From Strigamia acuminata (lineage: Eukaryota > Arthropoda > Chilopoda > Geophilomorpha > Linotaeniidae), in NCBI GenBank assembly GCA_949358305.1, contig OX442314.1, forward strand, positions 28,753,118 to 28,817,117: DNA of 64,000 nucleotides, written 5' to 3'. A model generated the notes under the pieces. It worked only from the letters and a program-made list of their open reading frames with translations, was not told where the DNA came from and searched no databases. This document shows, piece by piece, positions 43,236 to 54,066 of the stretch. Position 1 is the first letter of the stretch. Every line of letters begins with the position of its first letter. A program made the position numbers and the translations under genes.

Positions 43236-43642
43236 CTCTTTCCACACTCAAGAGTGACCCTGGAAGCTTGGCTTTCATTGGCCGAGCCATTTCACTTGTG
43301 TAGTGATACATAAAACAAGACCGAAAACACCAGACTCAATACAAAATTCAAATAACATGTGCTTTCTAAACAAAGCAAGCACTAAAATTAAAAACAATTC
43401 GTTTAAAAACAATTCGTTTTTAATTATAAACACCATAAAACTATTTTTCAAAGATGGAAAACATGTTTTATTAGGTAATAACATTAAATGTACATAATTT
43501 AAAGCATTATTATTCAGGAATAGACTAAAAAGCATAGGGAACTACTTTTCCTCGTAGCAGTAGTTCCATTGCAGTTCTGAGTAATTGGACTAGGCCAATG
43601 GGAGCCGAGCTTCCAGGGTCACTCTTGAGTGTGGAAAAAGAA
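43236..43642. mobile_element. MITE with ~45-bp inverted repeats and TA duplication
   Basis: The ends share CCACACTCAAGAGTGACCCT in opposite orientation and continue GGAAGC and GGC..ATTGGCC. Flanked by TA (43234-43235, 43643-43644). The inner part (ATTTCACTTGTGTAGTG ... AAACACCAGA) matches the MITE at 17487 in reverse orientation. Confidence 0.75.
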
Positions 43643-44104
43643 TAGTGAATTGCTCTTTGAGATCTAATTGTAGAATCCATTTTGGATACTGAATTGCATT
43701 GGATTAGCTTTGTTTTAAGTTAGGTCAAAGTTAATCCTTAAACATCCTTAACATGGAAAAAAGCAACAATTTTTTTGGCTGGTATTGTACACTACGTACA
43801 TACCAGAGTGTGGTACATACTGTTACATTTCCCAGGCCATGTTGTCTGCCTGAAACTCTGCGCATTGGAAAATTATACCTCTCTGAAACTGGTAGTTGCA
43901 ATGTAAAGTACAGCCGTGGTCATAAAAATCGTCCCAGTCCAGCTTGAAACACACTTGCAGAATGAGCGATTTCAGCTGTATCCACCAGGTATTGCAAAAA
44001 CTCACTAATATGTTGTGACAAATTTATTAAATTTAAATGATTTCACTCAATCATCTAAACACATGATGTGAAGGTGAGTAACATCATTTGAATGTCAATT
44101 TGTC

Positions 44105-44245
44105 ACTATACTCTTGTTGCACTCAAAAAGGGCCCTCAGTCCCATTCGTCGAGACATTTTACTGGAGTAGTGATCCGAAAAAATAGATCCAAACACCAGA
44201 ATTGCAATTCATGTACAGACATTGTAATCGATTGCCTAGGTAAGG
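44105..44245. mobile_element. Partial relative of the TA MITEs
   Basis: Contains ATTTTACTGGAGTAGTG and AACACCAGAATTGCAATTC, the reverse complement of the 17640-17680 region of the MITE at 17487. No matching right end found. Confidence 0.5.
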
Positions 44246-45332
44246 GCCACCATTTCAACAATAACAAACATGAGTTTTACATTTATATGTGCATTAAACT
44301 TGATTTCATAAATCAATGTATAATGTTGATGCCATACCGTACTAGTTTACAACGAGGCCCTTCTTATTTGTACAACCGTCCGTATATCCAGTCTATCCAA
44401 ATAGTTTCACTTTGCATAAAGTGGTCTTACGAAGTGACAGTATTTATCACTCTACAAAAGGAGCATTACCAAATAGACATCGTCGTAGGTGAACATAATT
44501 TTTCCCACTAGAACACAACTCTGATCAACGATCAGTTTCTTGTAGAAACTTGTTTACAATAACGTTTGTAATCACAAATTTTCCGATTGATCAACAATTA
44601 CATAATTGTAGATACAAAAATGGAATACGAAGGCCCATTCACTTATGTTGATTTGGAATGGAGTACTGCACCAGCTCCCTATTCAACAGATAGTCTATTT
44701 GTAAGGTTTAATGAGAAACCAAGGAAAAAATAATGAAATATAAAATGTTACTTTAAACTTGCAGTTCGCTCTTCACGGTGATTCATTCCGGCATGTGTAC
44801 GACGGCCTTGTAGTATCTGAACACGCAAAACCCAATTTTATTACAGAATACCGAATACTTGAAAAAGAGGTACAGTTAAACGATTTAAAATTATAAATAA
44901 ACGTTTTACAATACAAAAATAATGTCACCGTTATTTCAAAAATTGTATGCAAGATAATAAAACTTGTAAAAAAATCAAATATTAGTTTGGGATGGGCGGG
45001 AGACTCAAGGTTGATTGGAAATATTGGAATGGAATTGGGCACAGTATTCAATAGCAAAACCGTGAATCAAAATTTCAGTTTCAGAATTTAAATTTACCTC
45101 GCAATCCTTGTGCACCGGCAGAAGAAGTCATAACCTGCATAACCAAATGCTTGGACAAATTATTAGAAAAGAATTTAACTTGCAGGTAAGATTGCAATGT
45201 ATTCATCCAGTTCCAGACGTGTAGATGATCTCTCTCACTTTCTTTGCTAGATTACCATTTTTCAATTCTACACTACCTTGGTGCGCCAGTCTTGATGAAA
45301 TTAAAGATGGATTTTTTTTTGGTTGGCAAGTA

Positions 45333-46397
45333 TGTGGTGACCTCAAATATTCCTATTTGAGTGCGCACCATATTTCCAAATTGTCTTATAAACATATTCA
45401 ACAAGCTTATATGTTTTGTTTCAATGTAAATTGAAATAAAATATATATTAATCAAATATAAAACAAGACACAATATTACCCAAATAATATTGTGTTTTGC
45501 AGCAAGTTTTGGCCCAGCAACAGCGTCAACCAATCGCGCTGCAGCGTGCATTGCTTTGATGATGCTGCTAGGCGTGTGCCTGGGCGGAGCATCCCTTCCC
45601 CTCGCGCGTGCCCGGCTCAATTGTTGCACACGACCCGAAGGCGGCCGTGTGTGATCTTTGTGCAACTCGTCATCTGCGCAGCTTTTCTGAGCAGATTCAG
45701 GAGTAAGCCAAACGGTTTTGGCCCACTCTTCCCGCATTCTTGATTCTGCTTCCAAACCATTCACATCTGTGTCAAACTTATGCCAACCATTGCTAAGTGT
45801 GATCTGTGATATCTGGAAGAGTTGAGATTCATTGCTGGTCCGTGCCAACTGTACGGAATAGCGCCCTTCTGCTTGAATTACTACGCGTAATTTAAGCCAT
45901 TTCTGTGTGGGAATTGACATTGAGCTTGCTCTGTCAATTTGAAGGCTTTGTGTCGAGTTTAACTCCACAAAGCAATTTGTGTAAAGACCGATTGTTACGT
46001 CGAGCTTGCTCCGTAATAATCGAATCGCTGTGTGCAAGACGTATTCTCGTGTCGAGCGTGCTCCACGAGGATTTTTAGTATATTCAGCAACGTATTTTAG
46101 CGTCGAGTTTACTCCGCTAAAATCCCGCGCTCACACGACGCCGTCGACGCCATCTTGGAGCCAACGGTCAACTGTGAGTGTATATTTGAAGAAGAAGCCA
46201 GATCGACCCCAAACATTTTGAATAATACCTCCTTTGTATTTTGAACAATTAAAGCTATCTAATTTTTCCTTTACTCTGTGTAAAATCATTCCCCTAGACA
46301 AACATTTGGCCACAGAGTAGAAGTCCTGTACGGCATCTCTACGACGATTACTTGATAAGTCTCCTCGATTTATTAAGTAAAAACCCGGATCGCCGCA
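45333..46397 (+). repeat. G2 5' LTR
   Basis: TGTGGTGACC...GATCGCCGCA. Starts with hairpin CTCAAATA/TATTTGAG and carries the five-hairpin array at 45912-46122. A long antisense open frame (45273-46037) crosses it; I see no family in it and treat it as non-coding. Confidence 0.95.
45912..46122 (+). repeat. Five-hairpin array in the G2 LTR
   Basis: Hairpins at 45912-45939, 45946-45972, 45990-46021, 46046-46069 and 46095-46122. Each has the apex CGAG(C/T)(T/G)T..CTC (itself a small GAGC/GCTC-type stem), but the lower stems differ: AATTGAC/GTCAATT, CTTTGTG/CACAAAG, TTACG/CGTAA, CTCGTG/CACGAG, TTTTAGCG/CGCTAAAA. The array is repeated in the 3' LTR at about 57650-57860. Confidence 0.85.
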
Positions 46398-46399
46398 CT

Positions 46400-46417
46400 T
46401 GGGGGCCCAGCCGGGAT
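46400..46417 (+). other. G2 primer binding site, tRNA-Pro-like
   Basis: TGGGGGCCCAGCCGGGAT, two bases after the LTR. It shares TGGGGGCC and CCGGGAT with the G1 site and differs at three positions from the classical tRNA-Pro site. Confidence 0.65.
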
Positions 46418-46489
46418 TGTTTTGATTGTTAAAATCCGATTTTTGCGAAAAGATCCTTTATTTCCATTGTTCTTTTTCAATTTGACAAA

Positions 46490-49387
46490 ATGGCGACGCC
46501 AATGCAAATTGTAAAACGACAGCGAGGTCGACCAAGCACTCAGAAACGAGCAGCGACGGTTTTGCCGGCTCTCGAGCCTGAAATGCTTGTGGAGAAAATT
46601 ATTTCCGAGGAAATAACACCAATTCCAGATCCGAAACAACTTAAGGATGCTGAAAATGAAGTTGCTCGAGCCCTGAGCGCATCGAGTGCGAGTTCTCACG
46701 AACAAGAACTCCCGCCACTTCCACTGGAGGAAGTGGAAAATACGTTACGTGAAATGGAAAGTGAATCGTCTCACGAATCACCTCCTCGCATGACCATGCT
46801 GGATGCTTTGAGAAATCAAGCACGCCAGGATGGCGCCCAAATAACGGACGACATGACGGTGGAAGAGATTCATCGCGCCATGATACGACTTCACACTGAC
46901 CGAGCCGTTTCAGATTTAAAATTTGAAGTGGAACGGAAAGAAGCAGAGCTTCAACAACAAAAAGCGGAGGTTGAGCTCCAACACATGGAACTCAATCGAC
47001 AAAATGAGGAATTTCTAGCCCAAAAAGCTAGAGAATACAGATTAAAAGGTGAAGTGGAAAATCTTTCTAAAATGAATGTTAGAAATGAACTTTCAATTCG
47101 CTCACACCAAGAGGCGCGAAAACAGCTCGAGCTTACCAAAAGTAAGCTGGAGCAGAAAAATAAAGAACTGATTGATTTGGCAGACCACTACCAACGCAAT
47201 CATAATCAACTAGTGAGATATGCTGCTGAATTAGACACACGTGCTAAAACACAGCGTACTCGCGAAAGTAATATAGCTAAGCGTGAAGACGAGATTTTCC
47301 ACTCGCTGGATCAACCCAGTACGAGCGGACAAGTCAAGTCTAGCGGCCCTGCTAAGCGATCACAACCAGAAGAATCGCAAAATCAAATAAATGAGAATGA
47401 AATTCTCCGAGCTGATTTGTTGCGCGCTCAAGAAGAGCTTGCAGAAATGAAAGATCGTTTGCAAGCAAGAAATTATACTGACCAATTGGTGCAACCAGAA
47501 ATGGCTGCGCCAACTGTCCCTATTTTGACTCCCGAAACAATAACAATTTCTGTTGTTTCAGAGTTAAGTAGCCAATCTGGATTATCAAGTGATGACGACC
47601 AACGTTCGCGTCGTCGCCATCGCTCAAAAAGAAAACGTCCTTCAGATTCTGAGGAACGGAGAGCTGATCGCAATCCGCTCCCTGGTAATCGAAACCCTAT
47701 TTTTCACAATAGTGACCGACTGTTGGGAATGGTAGACGATCGAAACAGACGACATGAAACAGGTATTCACGTTGCCCGAACGATACCACTGGCTCAGCAG
47801 CAAGATTCGTCGAAAAGAAGTCGACGAGACACCAATCCAGCACGCGAACCGCCGGACGGACATGAAAGCCCGCCAGGTGGGGGTCAGTATAGAAGAAATC
47901 CACCAGATGGAGGAAATCCAGATGGACACGGAGATGGACCACCTGGAGGTGGACGCCGACCGCCAGACGATGGTGACGGCGACCCACCCGACCCACCTGA
48001 AACGCCACATTTCAACACGCCTTCAAATTCACAATCTGATTCAAGGTCGGATTCTGATGTGAATGCGCAACAAGAACGCGATAATCGACATCGATCTCAT
48101 CGACGTCGACATCGAGGCCACTCTTCTCGGCGTAATACTCATTATTACACTGCTGAGGAAATAGATCGATTATTAGCTGATCGTCGATCTTCTGATCGAT
48201 CTGACGCTACTGCCGATAATGCTGACATTGCATTACGACAGAAAATTGCACAATACACTGCCAACAACTGGACTCACGATCTAGTTGATGAAAGAAATAT
48301 CAGATGGGATCACATTAAACCCGCTTTATTCGATGGAGAATGGGAAGCTGGATCCACTCTTTTAGATGAAGTTTTACGAATTTCAAGGTTGAATGGCATT
48401 GCATGTCACACTGCTTTGAAAAGAGTAGTACCAAAAGCTCTTATAGACCGAGCTGAGAAATGGTTTTATTCTAAACAATTTCAAAATTGGAACCACTTTG
48501 TAGAAGAATTCATGACTGAGTATGGAGAGTCAAGTGAAGACTTACTACAAATGTGGGATAATCTTTCTCAAAATAAAGGCGAAAGTCTTCGCTCTTATTT
48601 AAGAAGGACTGAGGATTTATTGGTCACTCTCCCTTATACGATGGGAGACGCAGCCATTGATCGTCAATTCCGTCGTGGATTGACAGATTATTCAAAAAAT
48701 GTTCTGCTTTCAGTACGAGCACCTTATCCGGGTGGTTTCGCTGAATTAGCCAAATTTATGCGAGCTAACCAGATAAGAATTGATGAGAATTATAAAGCTT
48801 ATCTACCAGCTGATGAAAAAGTTGCGTACGCTAAGCGACAGCAACGGAGAAAGGAGTTGGCTAAAGACACCCGTTTTGCTAACACCCCTCTTTTGCAACC
48901 CCCAAAACGAGGAGATTTTTTGGCAGAGACTGCCAAGGAATCGAAAAAGGGATCGGATGGAAATAATCCTCATCCAACCCCTAAAGCTCACTTAGCTGAA
49001 GTGACAGAAATGGAAACTGCTTCTGAACCAGAGAAATCTGACTCGGAACCAGAAAGTGAGGCAGCAGCTGCATTATTAGCCCGTAATAACGCAGTAGCAA
49101 GAAAATTTGGACCAAAAATGGCACCTAAAAACGTTACTTTTGGTTCACCAAAGACAGACGCGCTCAGTAGATCGAAGTCGCCGACCCCTAAAAAGGACGA
49201 AGCCAAACGTTCGAGTTCGCCTTCGCCAAAAGTCGCGAAATCGCCTGCTACTGACCCGTGTAATATTTGTAAAAAATTGGGACATTGGGCTAAAGAATGT
49301 CCTGACAGAAAATCGAGCAAAGACAAGATTATAGAAGAGTTCGAGAAATCGATGAAATCAATCGGCGAACTTCTAAAAAACTTGTAA
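46490..49387 (+). CDS. gag: G2 Gag with N-terminal AT-hook-like motif
   Basis: 965 residues in one frame from ATG 46490. Residues about 9-20 (KRQRGRPSTQKR) look like an AT-hook, unusual for Gag. A long coiled coil spans about 137-270, then an acidic and Gly/Pro/Asp-rich linker (DGHGDGPPGGGRRPPDDGDG), Arg/His/Ser-rich stretches, a capsid domain (about 595-785: WDHIKPALFDGEWEAGSTLL, WNHFVEEFMTEYGE), a Pro/Ser/Lys linker and a CCHC knuckle CNICKKLGHWAKEC (about 923-936). It ends at TAA 49385-49387, inside the frameshift signal. Longer than typical gypsy Gag (about 300-500) because of the N-terminal half. The capsid is clearly homologous to G1. Confidence 0.92.
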   Translation: MATPMQIVKRQRGRPSTQKRAATVLPALEPEMLVEKIISEEITPIPDPKQLKDAENEVARALSASSASSHEQELPPLPLEEVENTLREMESESSHESPPRMTMLDALRNQARQDGAQITDDMTVEEIHRAMIRLHTDRAVSDLKFEVERKEAELQQQKAEVELQHMELNRQNEEFLAQKAREYRLKGEVENLSKMNVRNELSIRSHQEARKQLELTKSKLEQKNKELIDLADHYQRNHNQLVRYAAELDTRAKTQRTRESNIAKREDEIFHSLDQPSTSGQVKSSGPAKRSQPEESQNQINENEILRADLLRAQEELAEMKDRLQARNYTDQLVQPEMAAPTVPILTPETITISVVSELSSQSGLSSDDDQRSRRRHRSKRKRPSDSEERRADRNPLPGNRNPIFHNSDRLLGMVDDRNRRHETGIHVARTIPLAQQQDSSKRSRRDTNPAREPPDGHESPPGGGQYRRNPPDGGNPDGHGDGPPGGGRRPPDDGDGDPPDPPETPHFNTPSNSQSDSRSDSDVNAQQERDNRHRSHRRRHRGHSSRRNTHYYTAEEIDRLLADRRSSDRSDATADNADIALRQKIAQYTANNWTHDLVDERNIRWDHIKPALFDGEWEAGSTLLDEVLRISRLNGIACHTALKRVVPKALIDRAEKWFYSKQFQNWNHFVEEFMTEYGESSEDLLQMWDNLSQNKGESLRSYLRRTEDLLVTLPYTMGDAAIDRQFRRGLTDYSKNVLLSVRAPYPGGFAELAKFMRANQIRIDENYKAYLPADEKVAYAKRQQRRKELAKDTRFANTPLLQPPKRGDFLAETAKESKKGSDGNNPHPTPKAHLAEVTEMETASEPEKSDSEPESEAAAALLARNNAVARKFGPKMAPKNVTFGSPKTDALSRSKSPTPKKDEAKRSSSPSPKVAKSPATDPCNICKKLGHWAKECPDRKSSKDKIIEEFEKSMKSIGELLKNL

Positions 49388-49420
49388 GCGCGCATCCAGA
49401 CGGTCTAGTGGATGCGACGC
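49375..49420 (+). promoter_or_regulatory. G2 programmed -1 frameshift signal
   Basis: A_AAA_AAC (49375-49381) in the gag frame, followed by the gag stop and a stem CGCATCCA (49391-49398) with TGGATGCG (49409-49416), extendable by GCG/CGC around one bulged base. The pol frame is open from 49381. It is the same heptamer as in G1, with a different stem sequence. Confidence 0.85.
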
Positions 49421-52400
49421 CTACCGCCTCGGAAAATGAACTAACACCATCTCAAATTTTAGATGAATTTTTAAATACACAGATTAAATTAGAATTAGAA
49501 AATAATTTAATATTTCCAAAAATTGATGTTTCCAGTTTAAGGCTCGTGCTGCAAAATGAAAACATCACTGAAGAATTTTTTAAAGAAAAAGTTCAACAAA
49601 TAAAAGTTGATTGGGAATCTAAAATAAAAGATGCTGTTATTTTACTAGATGAAAAAGCTAGGCCAACACCTGAAATTACTGATAGATCAGATAAAATTGA
49701 TTTACCTGGTCTTGACGAATGCATTGAAAAATTAATGGCTACAACGCTAGTCACTAATGATTTATTGGACGAATTACCATTGGATCCGCCGATAGAAATT
49801 AAGCCACCGCGACGTTTTAAATGCAAGTACGCGGACATACCAAACAGCAATGATTTGCCGACGATTCGATTGCAGACGGCAAACGGTATGATAACAGGGA
49901 TGTTAGACTCTGGAGCTAATCGAAGCTTCATGGCCTACTCCGTAGTAATTTCGCTGAAACTGGAAGATGAAATTCGACCAATTGGACCGGATGTGAGAGT
50001 TACGACTGCTTCAGAAGATGTAGTCCCTGAAGGAACTCTCCTACTTTCTTTTGCGTGGACACACGGGATGTTAAGTCATCCATTCATAATTTTAAGAAAT
50101 AAATATCCTATTATTTTATTAGGATGTGATTTCATGAATCGACTCAATATTCAATCGAATCCTAAGACCATGTCTTGGAATTTTGTCAAGTCTTTGAAAA
50201 AAGATTTACCTTTTGTTCCTCAAGCGATTCTTGATCGTTATCAAGAGTTCCTTGATCCACCCGAAGAAATCATGAAACGCGACTTTATTAAAGCAAATCA
50301 CATGAAAGCTGGTTCCGCCACTGCATGTCAAGCTAAAGTTGCCGATGAAGAAAATATAGTACAAAGACTTGTTAGCGACGCTAATTTCTCAATGGAAAAT
50401 AATTTAATGCTTGAAAAAGTATTAAAGAAACATGAAAAGATTTTATCACGCCGACCAGGTAGAACACACCTCGTTAGGCATGAAATTAAACTGGACACTA
50501 AAGTTCCAATTAGAGTTCCGTTTAAAAGCGTAAATCCACAGAAACGTGAAATTATCCGTCAAATCTGTCAAGATATGTTGGATAATGGGTACGTCGAACA
50601 AGCCACTGGAGACTATGGAATGCGAATAGTTCTAGTGATGCGTCCGGATTGTGATCCGAGACTCTGCATTGATTTTAGACCACTCAATGCACATACATTA
50701 TACGACCCTCCTCAAATGCCCAGCATTGAGGAAATCTTGCGAGAACTCGGAAGATTTGAATGGGTCACAACGATAGATTTGTCAAAAGGCTATTGGCAAA
50801 TAGAGGTTCATCCGAACGACCGTGCTAAAACTGCGTTTTGGAGTCCTTTGGGTCGACTACAGTTTCGAGTCATGCCCTTTGGCCTCATAAATGCGCCGTC
50901 AACTTTTCAAAAGTTGATAGAAAAAATTTTGGGGGATGCCTATCGAAAATTCGCATGGGCATACCTCGATGATATAATTATTATATCAAAAAATTTTGAA
51001 GAACACATGAGTCATCTAGAAGAAATTCTGAGTAAACTTGAAAATGCAAATCTTCATGTTCATCCAGAAAAATCGAAATTTGGCAGAAAAGAATTAACTT
51101 TCCTTGGTTACAAGTTAAGTGTTCAAGGAGTTAGTGTCGACCCTAAAAAAGTCGCCGCCATTAAAGAAATGCCAGCTCCTTCAAATTTGAAAGAGTTGCA
51201 AAGATTTTTGGGAATGGTGAACTTTTTTCACCGATTACTCAAGAATCTGGCAGTCATGACAGAACCTCTACGTCCTTTACTCAAAAAGGATGTGGAATTT
51301 ATTTGGTCAGAAATCCATCAAGAAGCTTTTGATCAAATAAAAGATGCTTTAACGAATGCAGAAACAATGGCCATGCCTGATTTGACAGAACCATTTATTG
51401 TGCATACCGACGCCAGCAGAAAAGGACTAGGCGCCGCGCTTATGCAAATGAGGGAAATTGATGATCAAAATATCGAAGTGCCTTGTGTTTATGCCAGCAG
51501 AAGTTTGCAACCTGCTGAGATAAATTACAGCGCCACAGAATTAGAATGCCTTGCGGTAATCTGGGCATTACGCAAATTCCGACATTACTTGGAATTTACA
51601 ACATTCATAGTAAGGACTGACCATCAAGCATTAAAATGGTTGATGCAGTTAGACGAACCTGCCGGAAGGCTAGCGCGTTGGCAAATGGAGCTAATGCGCT
51701 ACTCTTTCGAAATACAATATATTAAAGGTCCACTAAATGTTTTAGCGGATGCTTTATCCAGATCACCGATTGACAAACCGGAAAATCCTGAAGATGATGG
51801 AGATAATGATGAATTATTATCTTACTGTCCATCACCGCAACGAAATTGGAAAATGGGAAAATTTCATGAACTTCCTGTCTCCACGCTGGAGGAAAAGGAA
51901 GATCACGAATTCGTCAACTACTGGACTAAAATTTATGACCCCTCTGAGGAATCAGATGACGTCATAAAAGCGCAAATTTCAAGGAAATTTCAAGTTCCTT
52001 CGTCAAATGTTTTAATAAAAGCATTTGTCGCCAAAATTGTAGAACGTCTTGATTGTGAACCTCCCACAAGGGAAGACATAATTAAGGCCCAAAAAGAAGA
52101 TAAAGTTTGCCAATTAATGCGTAATTTTTTAAATTGTAATCAATTTCCGCCTGACGTCACAACGCGACTCCAGAGGAAACAATACAGAAAACACGCAACC
52201 ACCTTCTTAATTGAAGATGACTTATTAATGCAATTTCATCCCACAATGTCTGATGAATTGGGGGAGGATGGGAGAGCACTCAAAGTTTTTGTACCTCAGT
52301 CATTGAAGTATAAAATTATTTGGCTAATGCATGGCCACCCACTTTCTGGCCACCCAGGAATTGCAAGGACTCTTTATCGAGCACGCCGAATTTATACCTG

Positions 52401-53856
52401 GAAAGGCATGAAATCGGACATTACGAGATTCATTCGACATTGCGAGCGTTGTCAAGCTTGCAAACCTCGAACGAAAGGACAAATTGAAGCAGCGCAAATG
52501 GGTCCTTACAGCCCATTTGACTGTCTAAGTGTTGATTTGACCGGCCCGAAACCTCGGACGCGCAAAAACAACACACATATTTTAGTCATACTTGACGTGG
52601 CAACTCATTGGCCAGAATTATATCCAATGTGTAACCCCACTGCTGGAAAAGTAGCAAATTGCATTTATCACCTTTCCATGAGCATGGGATTCCCTCGTAA
52701 AATTATTTCTGACAACGGCCCGCAATTTCGTGCCCAAGTCTTTAAAAAATTTTGTGAAAAGTTCAAGATGGTTCCAACACCAACTTCAACGTATCACCCA
52801 CAAGCTAACCCGGTTGAAAGGGTTAACCGTGACATCAAATATTTGGTTGCAATTTATTCATCTGTTCATTCCAAATGGGACGAATATTTGCGTGAATTTG
52901 CATTTAGTTTGAGAACTACGGTGACGAGAGGAAGAGACTTCTCTCCCGCATTTCTTAACTTTTTTCGCGAACTCAGAGTACCTTGGGATCCAAGAATACC
53001 TGAAGGAATTTTGGTCGTAGATCCAAAAAACCCACATTTATACGTGCAAAAATTAGAAGCCGTTATCGCCGAAACATATCAGCACATGATGTCACACGTG
53101 TTAGATTTGCGTAGACGAGTTAATCTTAAAAAAGAAGGTGAGAAGTTCTCCAATTTTAAATTAAACGATTTAGTTTGGAGAGATTCTCATGTTTTGTCGA
53201 GCGCTGCCCGCGGCATTGCAGCTGGCATCGCTGATAAAAGAACAGGACCTTATGTAATAACCAAAGTATTACAGGGAGGATCGGTGGAATTGAGAAAGCT
53301 GGTAAACAACGAAATATTTCCAGCTGTCCATTCGTCTGAATTAACTCCGTATTTCCCGAGTTTCGATCAGGAAGTATGGTTAGAAGGCGAGGAAGTCGGT
53401 CAAAAGACTGAAAATATAATTAACACGTTAGATGACGATGAATTAAAGAAAATACCTGTCGATAATTCATCCAAACCACAAATGGAGTCAGACCTTGTGA
53501 ATAACGACGTTGAACTTCGTGACAGTTTCAAAAAGCTTGAAATTGCTAAAAAATTAAATAAAAAGGTGTTTTTAGAAAAGAAACAAAAAACATCTGAAAT
53601 AAAAGACTCATCTGACTCAGTCTCCGATGACAATGAAGACGGCGATTTAAATACAATAAATCCCTCGCCGACAAAGAGATATAATCTTTGGACTCGTAAA
53701 CCGAGAGGAAAAAACAACATGTGTCTTCTCCCCTCGATAACCTCGAGATCCAGGGATCAGCCGTATGACGTAAGGAGCAATTCCCCAAGCCATACGCAAA
53801 CCAATCAAACAATAAGATTGGATGACGTCACTAACCGCGACGTTACCCAAACGTAA
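49408..53856 (+). CDS. pol: G2 Pol: protease, reverse transcriptase, RNase H, integrase
   Basis: 1482 codons counted from 49408, reached by -1 frameshift. Protease MLDSGANRSFM (about 166), reverse transcriptase YLDDIIII (about 518), RNase H TDASRKGLGAA (about 668), integrase zinc domain HGHPLSGHPG ... CERCQAC (about 974-1020), DDE residues in DLTGPKP (about 1043), DNGPQF (about 1101) and NPVERVNRD (about 1136), GPY-type module TGPYVITKVLQGG (about 1280), then a charged, less conserved tail. All motifs are intact. Close in length and order to G1 Pol; DNA is more AT-rich than G1, so the two families have been separate for some time. Confidence 0.95.
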   Translation: MDATPTASENELTPSQILDEFLNTQIKLELENNLIFPKIDVSSLRLVLQNENITEEFFKEKVQQIKVDWESKIKDAVILLDEKARPTPEITDRSDKIDLPGLDECIEKLMATTLVTNDLLDELPLDPPIEIKPPRRFKCKYADIPNSNDLPTIRLQTANGMITGMLDSGANRSFMAYSVVISLKLEDEIRPIGPDVRVTTASEDVVPEGTLLLSFAWTHGMLSHPFIILRNKYPIILLGCDFMNRLNIQSNPKTMSWNFVKSLKKDLPFVPQAILDRYQEFLDPPEEIMKRDFIKANHMKAGSATACQAKVADEENIVQRLVSDANFSMENNLMLEKVLKKHEKILSRRPGRTHLVRHEIKLDTKVPIRVPFKSVNPQKREIIRQICQDMLDNGYVEQATGDYGMRIVLVMRPDCDPRLCIDFRPLNAHTLYDPPQMPSIEEILRELGRFEWVTTIDLSKGYWQIEVHPNDRAKTAFWSPLGRLQFRVMPFGLINAPSTFQKLIEKILGDAYRKFAWAYLDDIIIISKNFEEHMSHLEEILSKLENANLHVHPEKSKFGRKELTFLGYKLSVQGVSVDPKKVAAIKEMPAPSNLKELQRFLGMVNFFHRLLKNLAVMTEPLRPLLKKDVEFIWSEIHQEAFDQIKDALTNAETMAMPDLTEPFIVHTDASRKGLGAALMQMREIDDQNIEVPCVYASRSLQPAEINYSATELECLAVIWALRKFRHYLEFTTFIVRTDHQALKWLMQLDEPAGRLARWQMELMRYSFEIQYIKGPLNVLADALSRSPIDKPENPEDDGDNDELLSYCPSPQRNWKMGKFHELPVSTLEEKEDHEFVNYWTKIYDPSEESDDVIKAQISRKFQVPSSNVLIKAFVAKIVERLDCEPPTREDIIKAQKEDKVCQLMRNFLNCNQFPPDVTTRLQRKQYRKHATTFLIEDDLLMQFHPTMSDELGEDGRALKVFVPQSLKYKIIWLMHGHPLSGHPGIARTLYRARRIYTWKGMKSDITRFIRHCERCQACKPRTKGQIEAAQMGPYSPFDCLSVDLTGPKPRTRKNNTHILVILDVATHWPELYPMCNPTAGKVANCIYHLSMSMGFPRKIISDNGPQFRAQVFKKFCEKFKMVPTPTSTYHPQANPVERVNRDIKYLVAIYSSVHSKWDEYLREFAFSLRTTVTRGRDFSPAFLNFFRELRVPWDPRIPEGILVVDPKNPHLYVQKLEAVIAETYQHMMSHVLDLRRRVNLKKEGEKFSNFKLNDLVWRDSHVLSSAARGIAAGIADKRTGPYVITKVLQGGSVELRKLVNNEIFPAVHSSELTPYFPSFDQEVWLEGEEVGQKTENIINTLDDDELKKIPVDNSSKPQMESDLVNNDVELRDSFKKLEIAKKLNKKVFLEKKQKTSEIKDSSDSVSDDNEDGDLNTINPSPTKRYNLWTRKPRGKNNMCLLPSITSRSRDQPYDVRSNSPSHTQTNQTIRLDDVTNRDVTQT

Positions 53857-54066
53857 CTTCCGGTATTTGAACTGATCACTTCGCGTCTGAGTTCACTTCG
53901 ATCTCACACGTGTGCTAAGTGCTCATCCCCAAAAAACCAAAAGCGAAACAACTGGATTATTTCAACGGGATTCTTCAATTGTAAGTAGTTTTTTCTTTGG
54001 AATTTTCCAAGGAAAAACTAATAAATTAATTTTCGTTTTTCTTTTCCATTTGGATTAGTCGTTCAA
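53857..54066 (+). other. G2 pol-ORF3 spacer with candidate 5' UTR intron
   Basis: GTAAGT at 53981 and a pyrimidine-rich acceptor ending TTAG at 54058 define a 78-nt candidate intron eight bases before the ORF3 ATG. It suggests that ORF3 mRNA has its own 5' exon, or that 54058 is the acceptor for a long subgenomic splice. Confidence 0.55.

Larger units (their letters stand above)
42854..45327 (+). other. Copy C interior between G1 and G2, with ~1.3 kb of inserted elements
   Basis: Starts with the rest of exon 2 (AGCTGGAAATTG). Relative to copy A, about 43170-44470 is extra and contains inverted-repeat elements and no gene. From about 44475 to 45327 the middle exons and the start of the last exon are recognisable. 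Confidence 0.65.

Noticed and set aside
45273-46037. 254-codon antisense open frame over the G2 5' LTR (longer version at 56891-57775)
   Set aside because: It coincides with the LTR hairpin array and host junction, has no recognised domain, and is present twice only because LTRs are copies.
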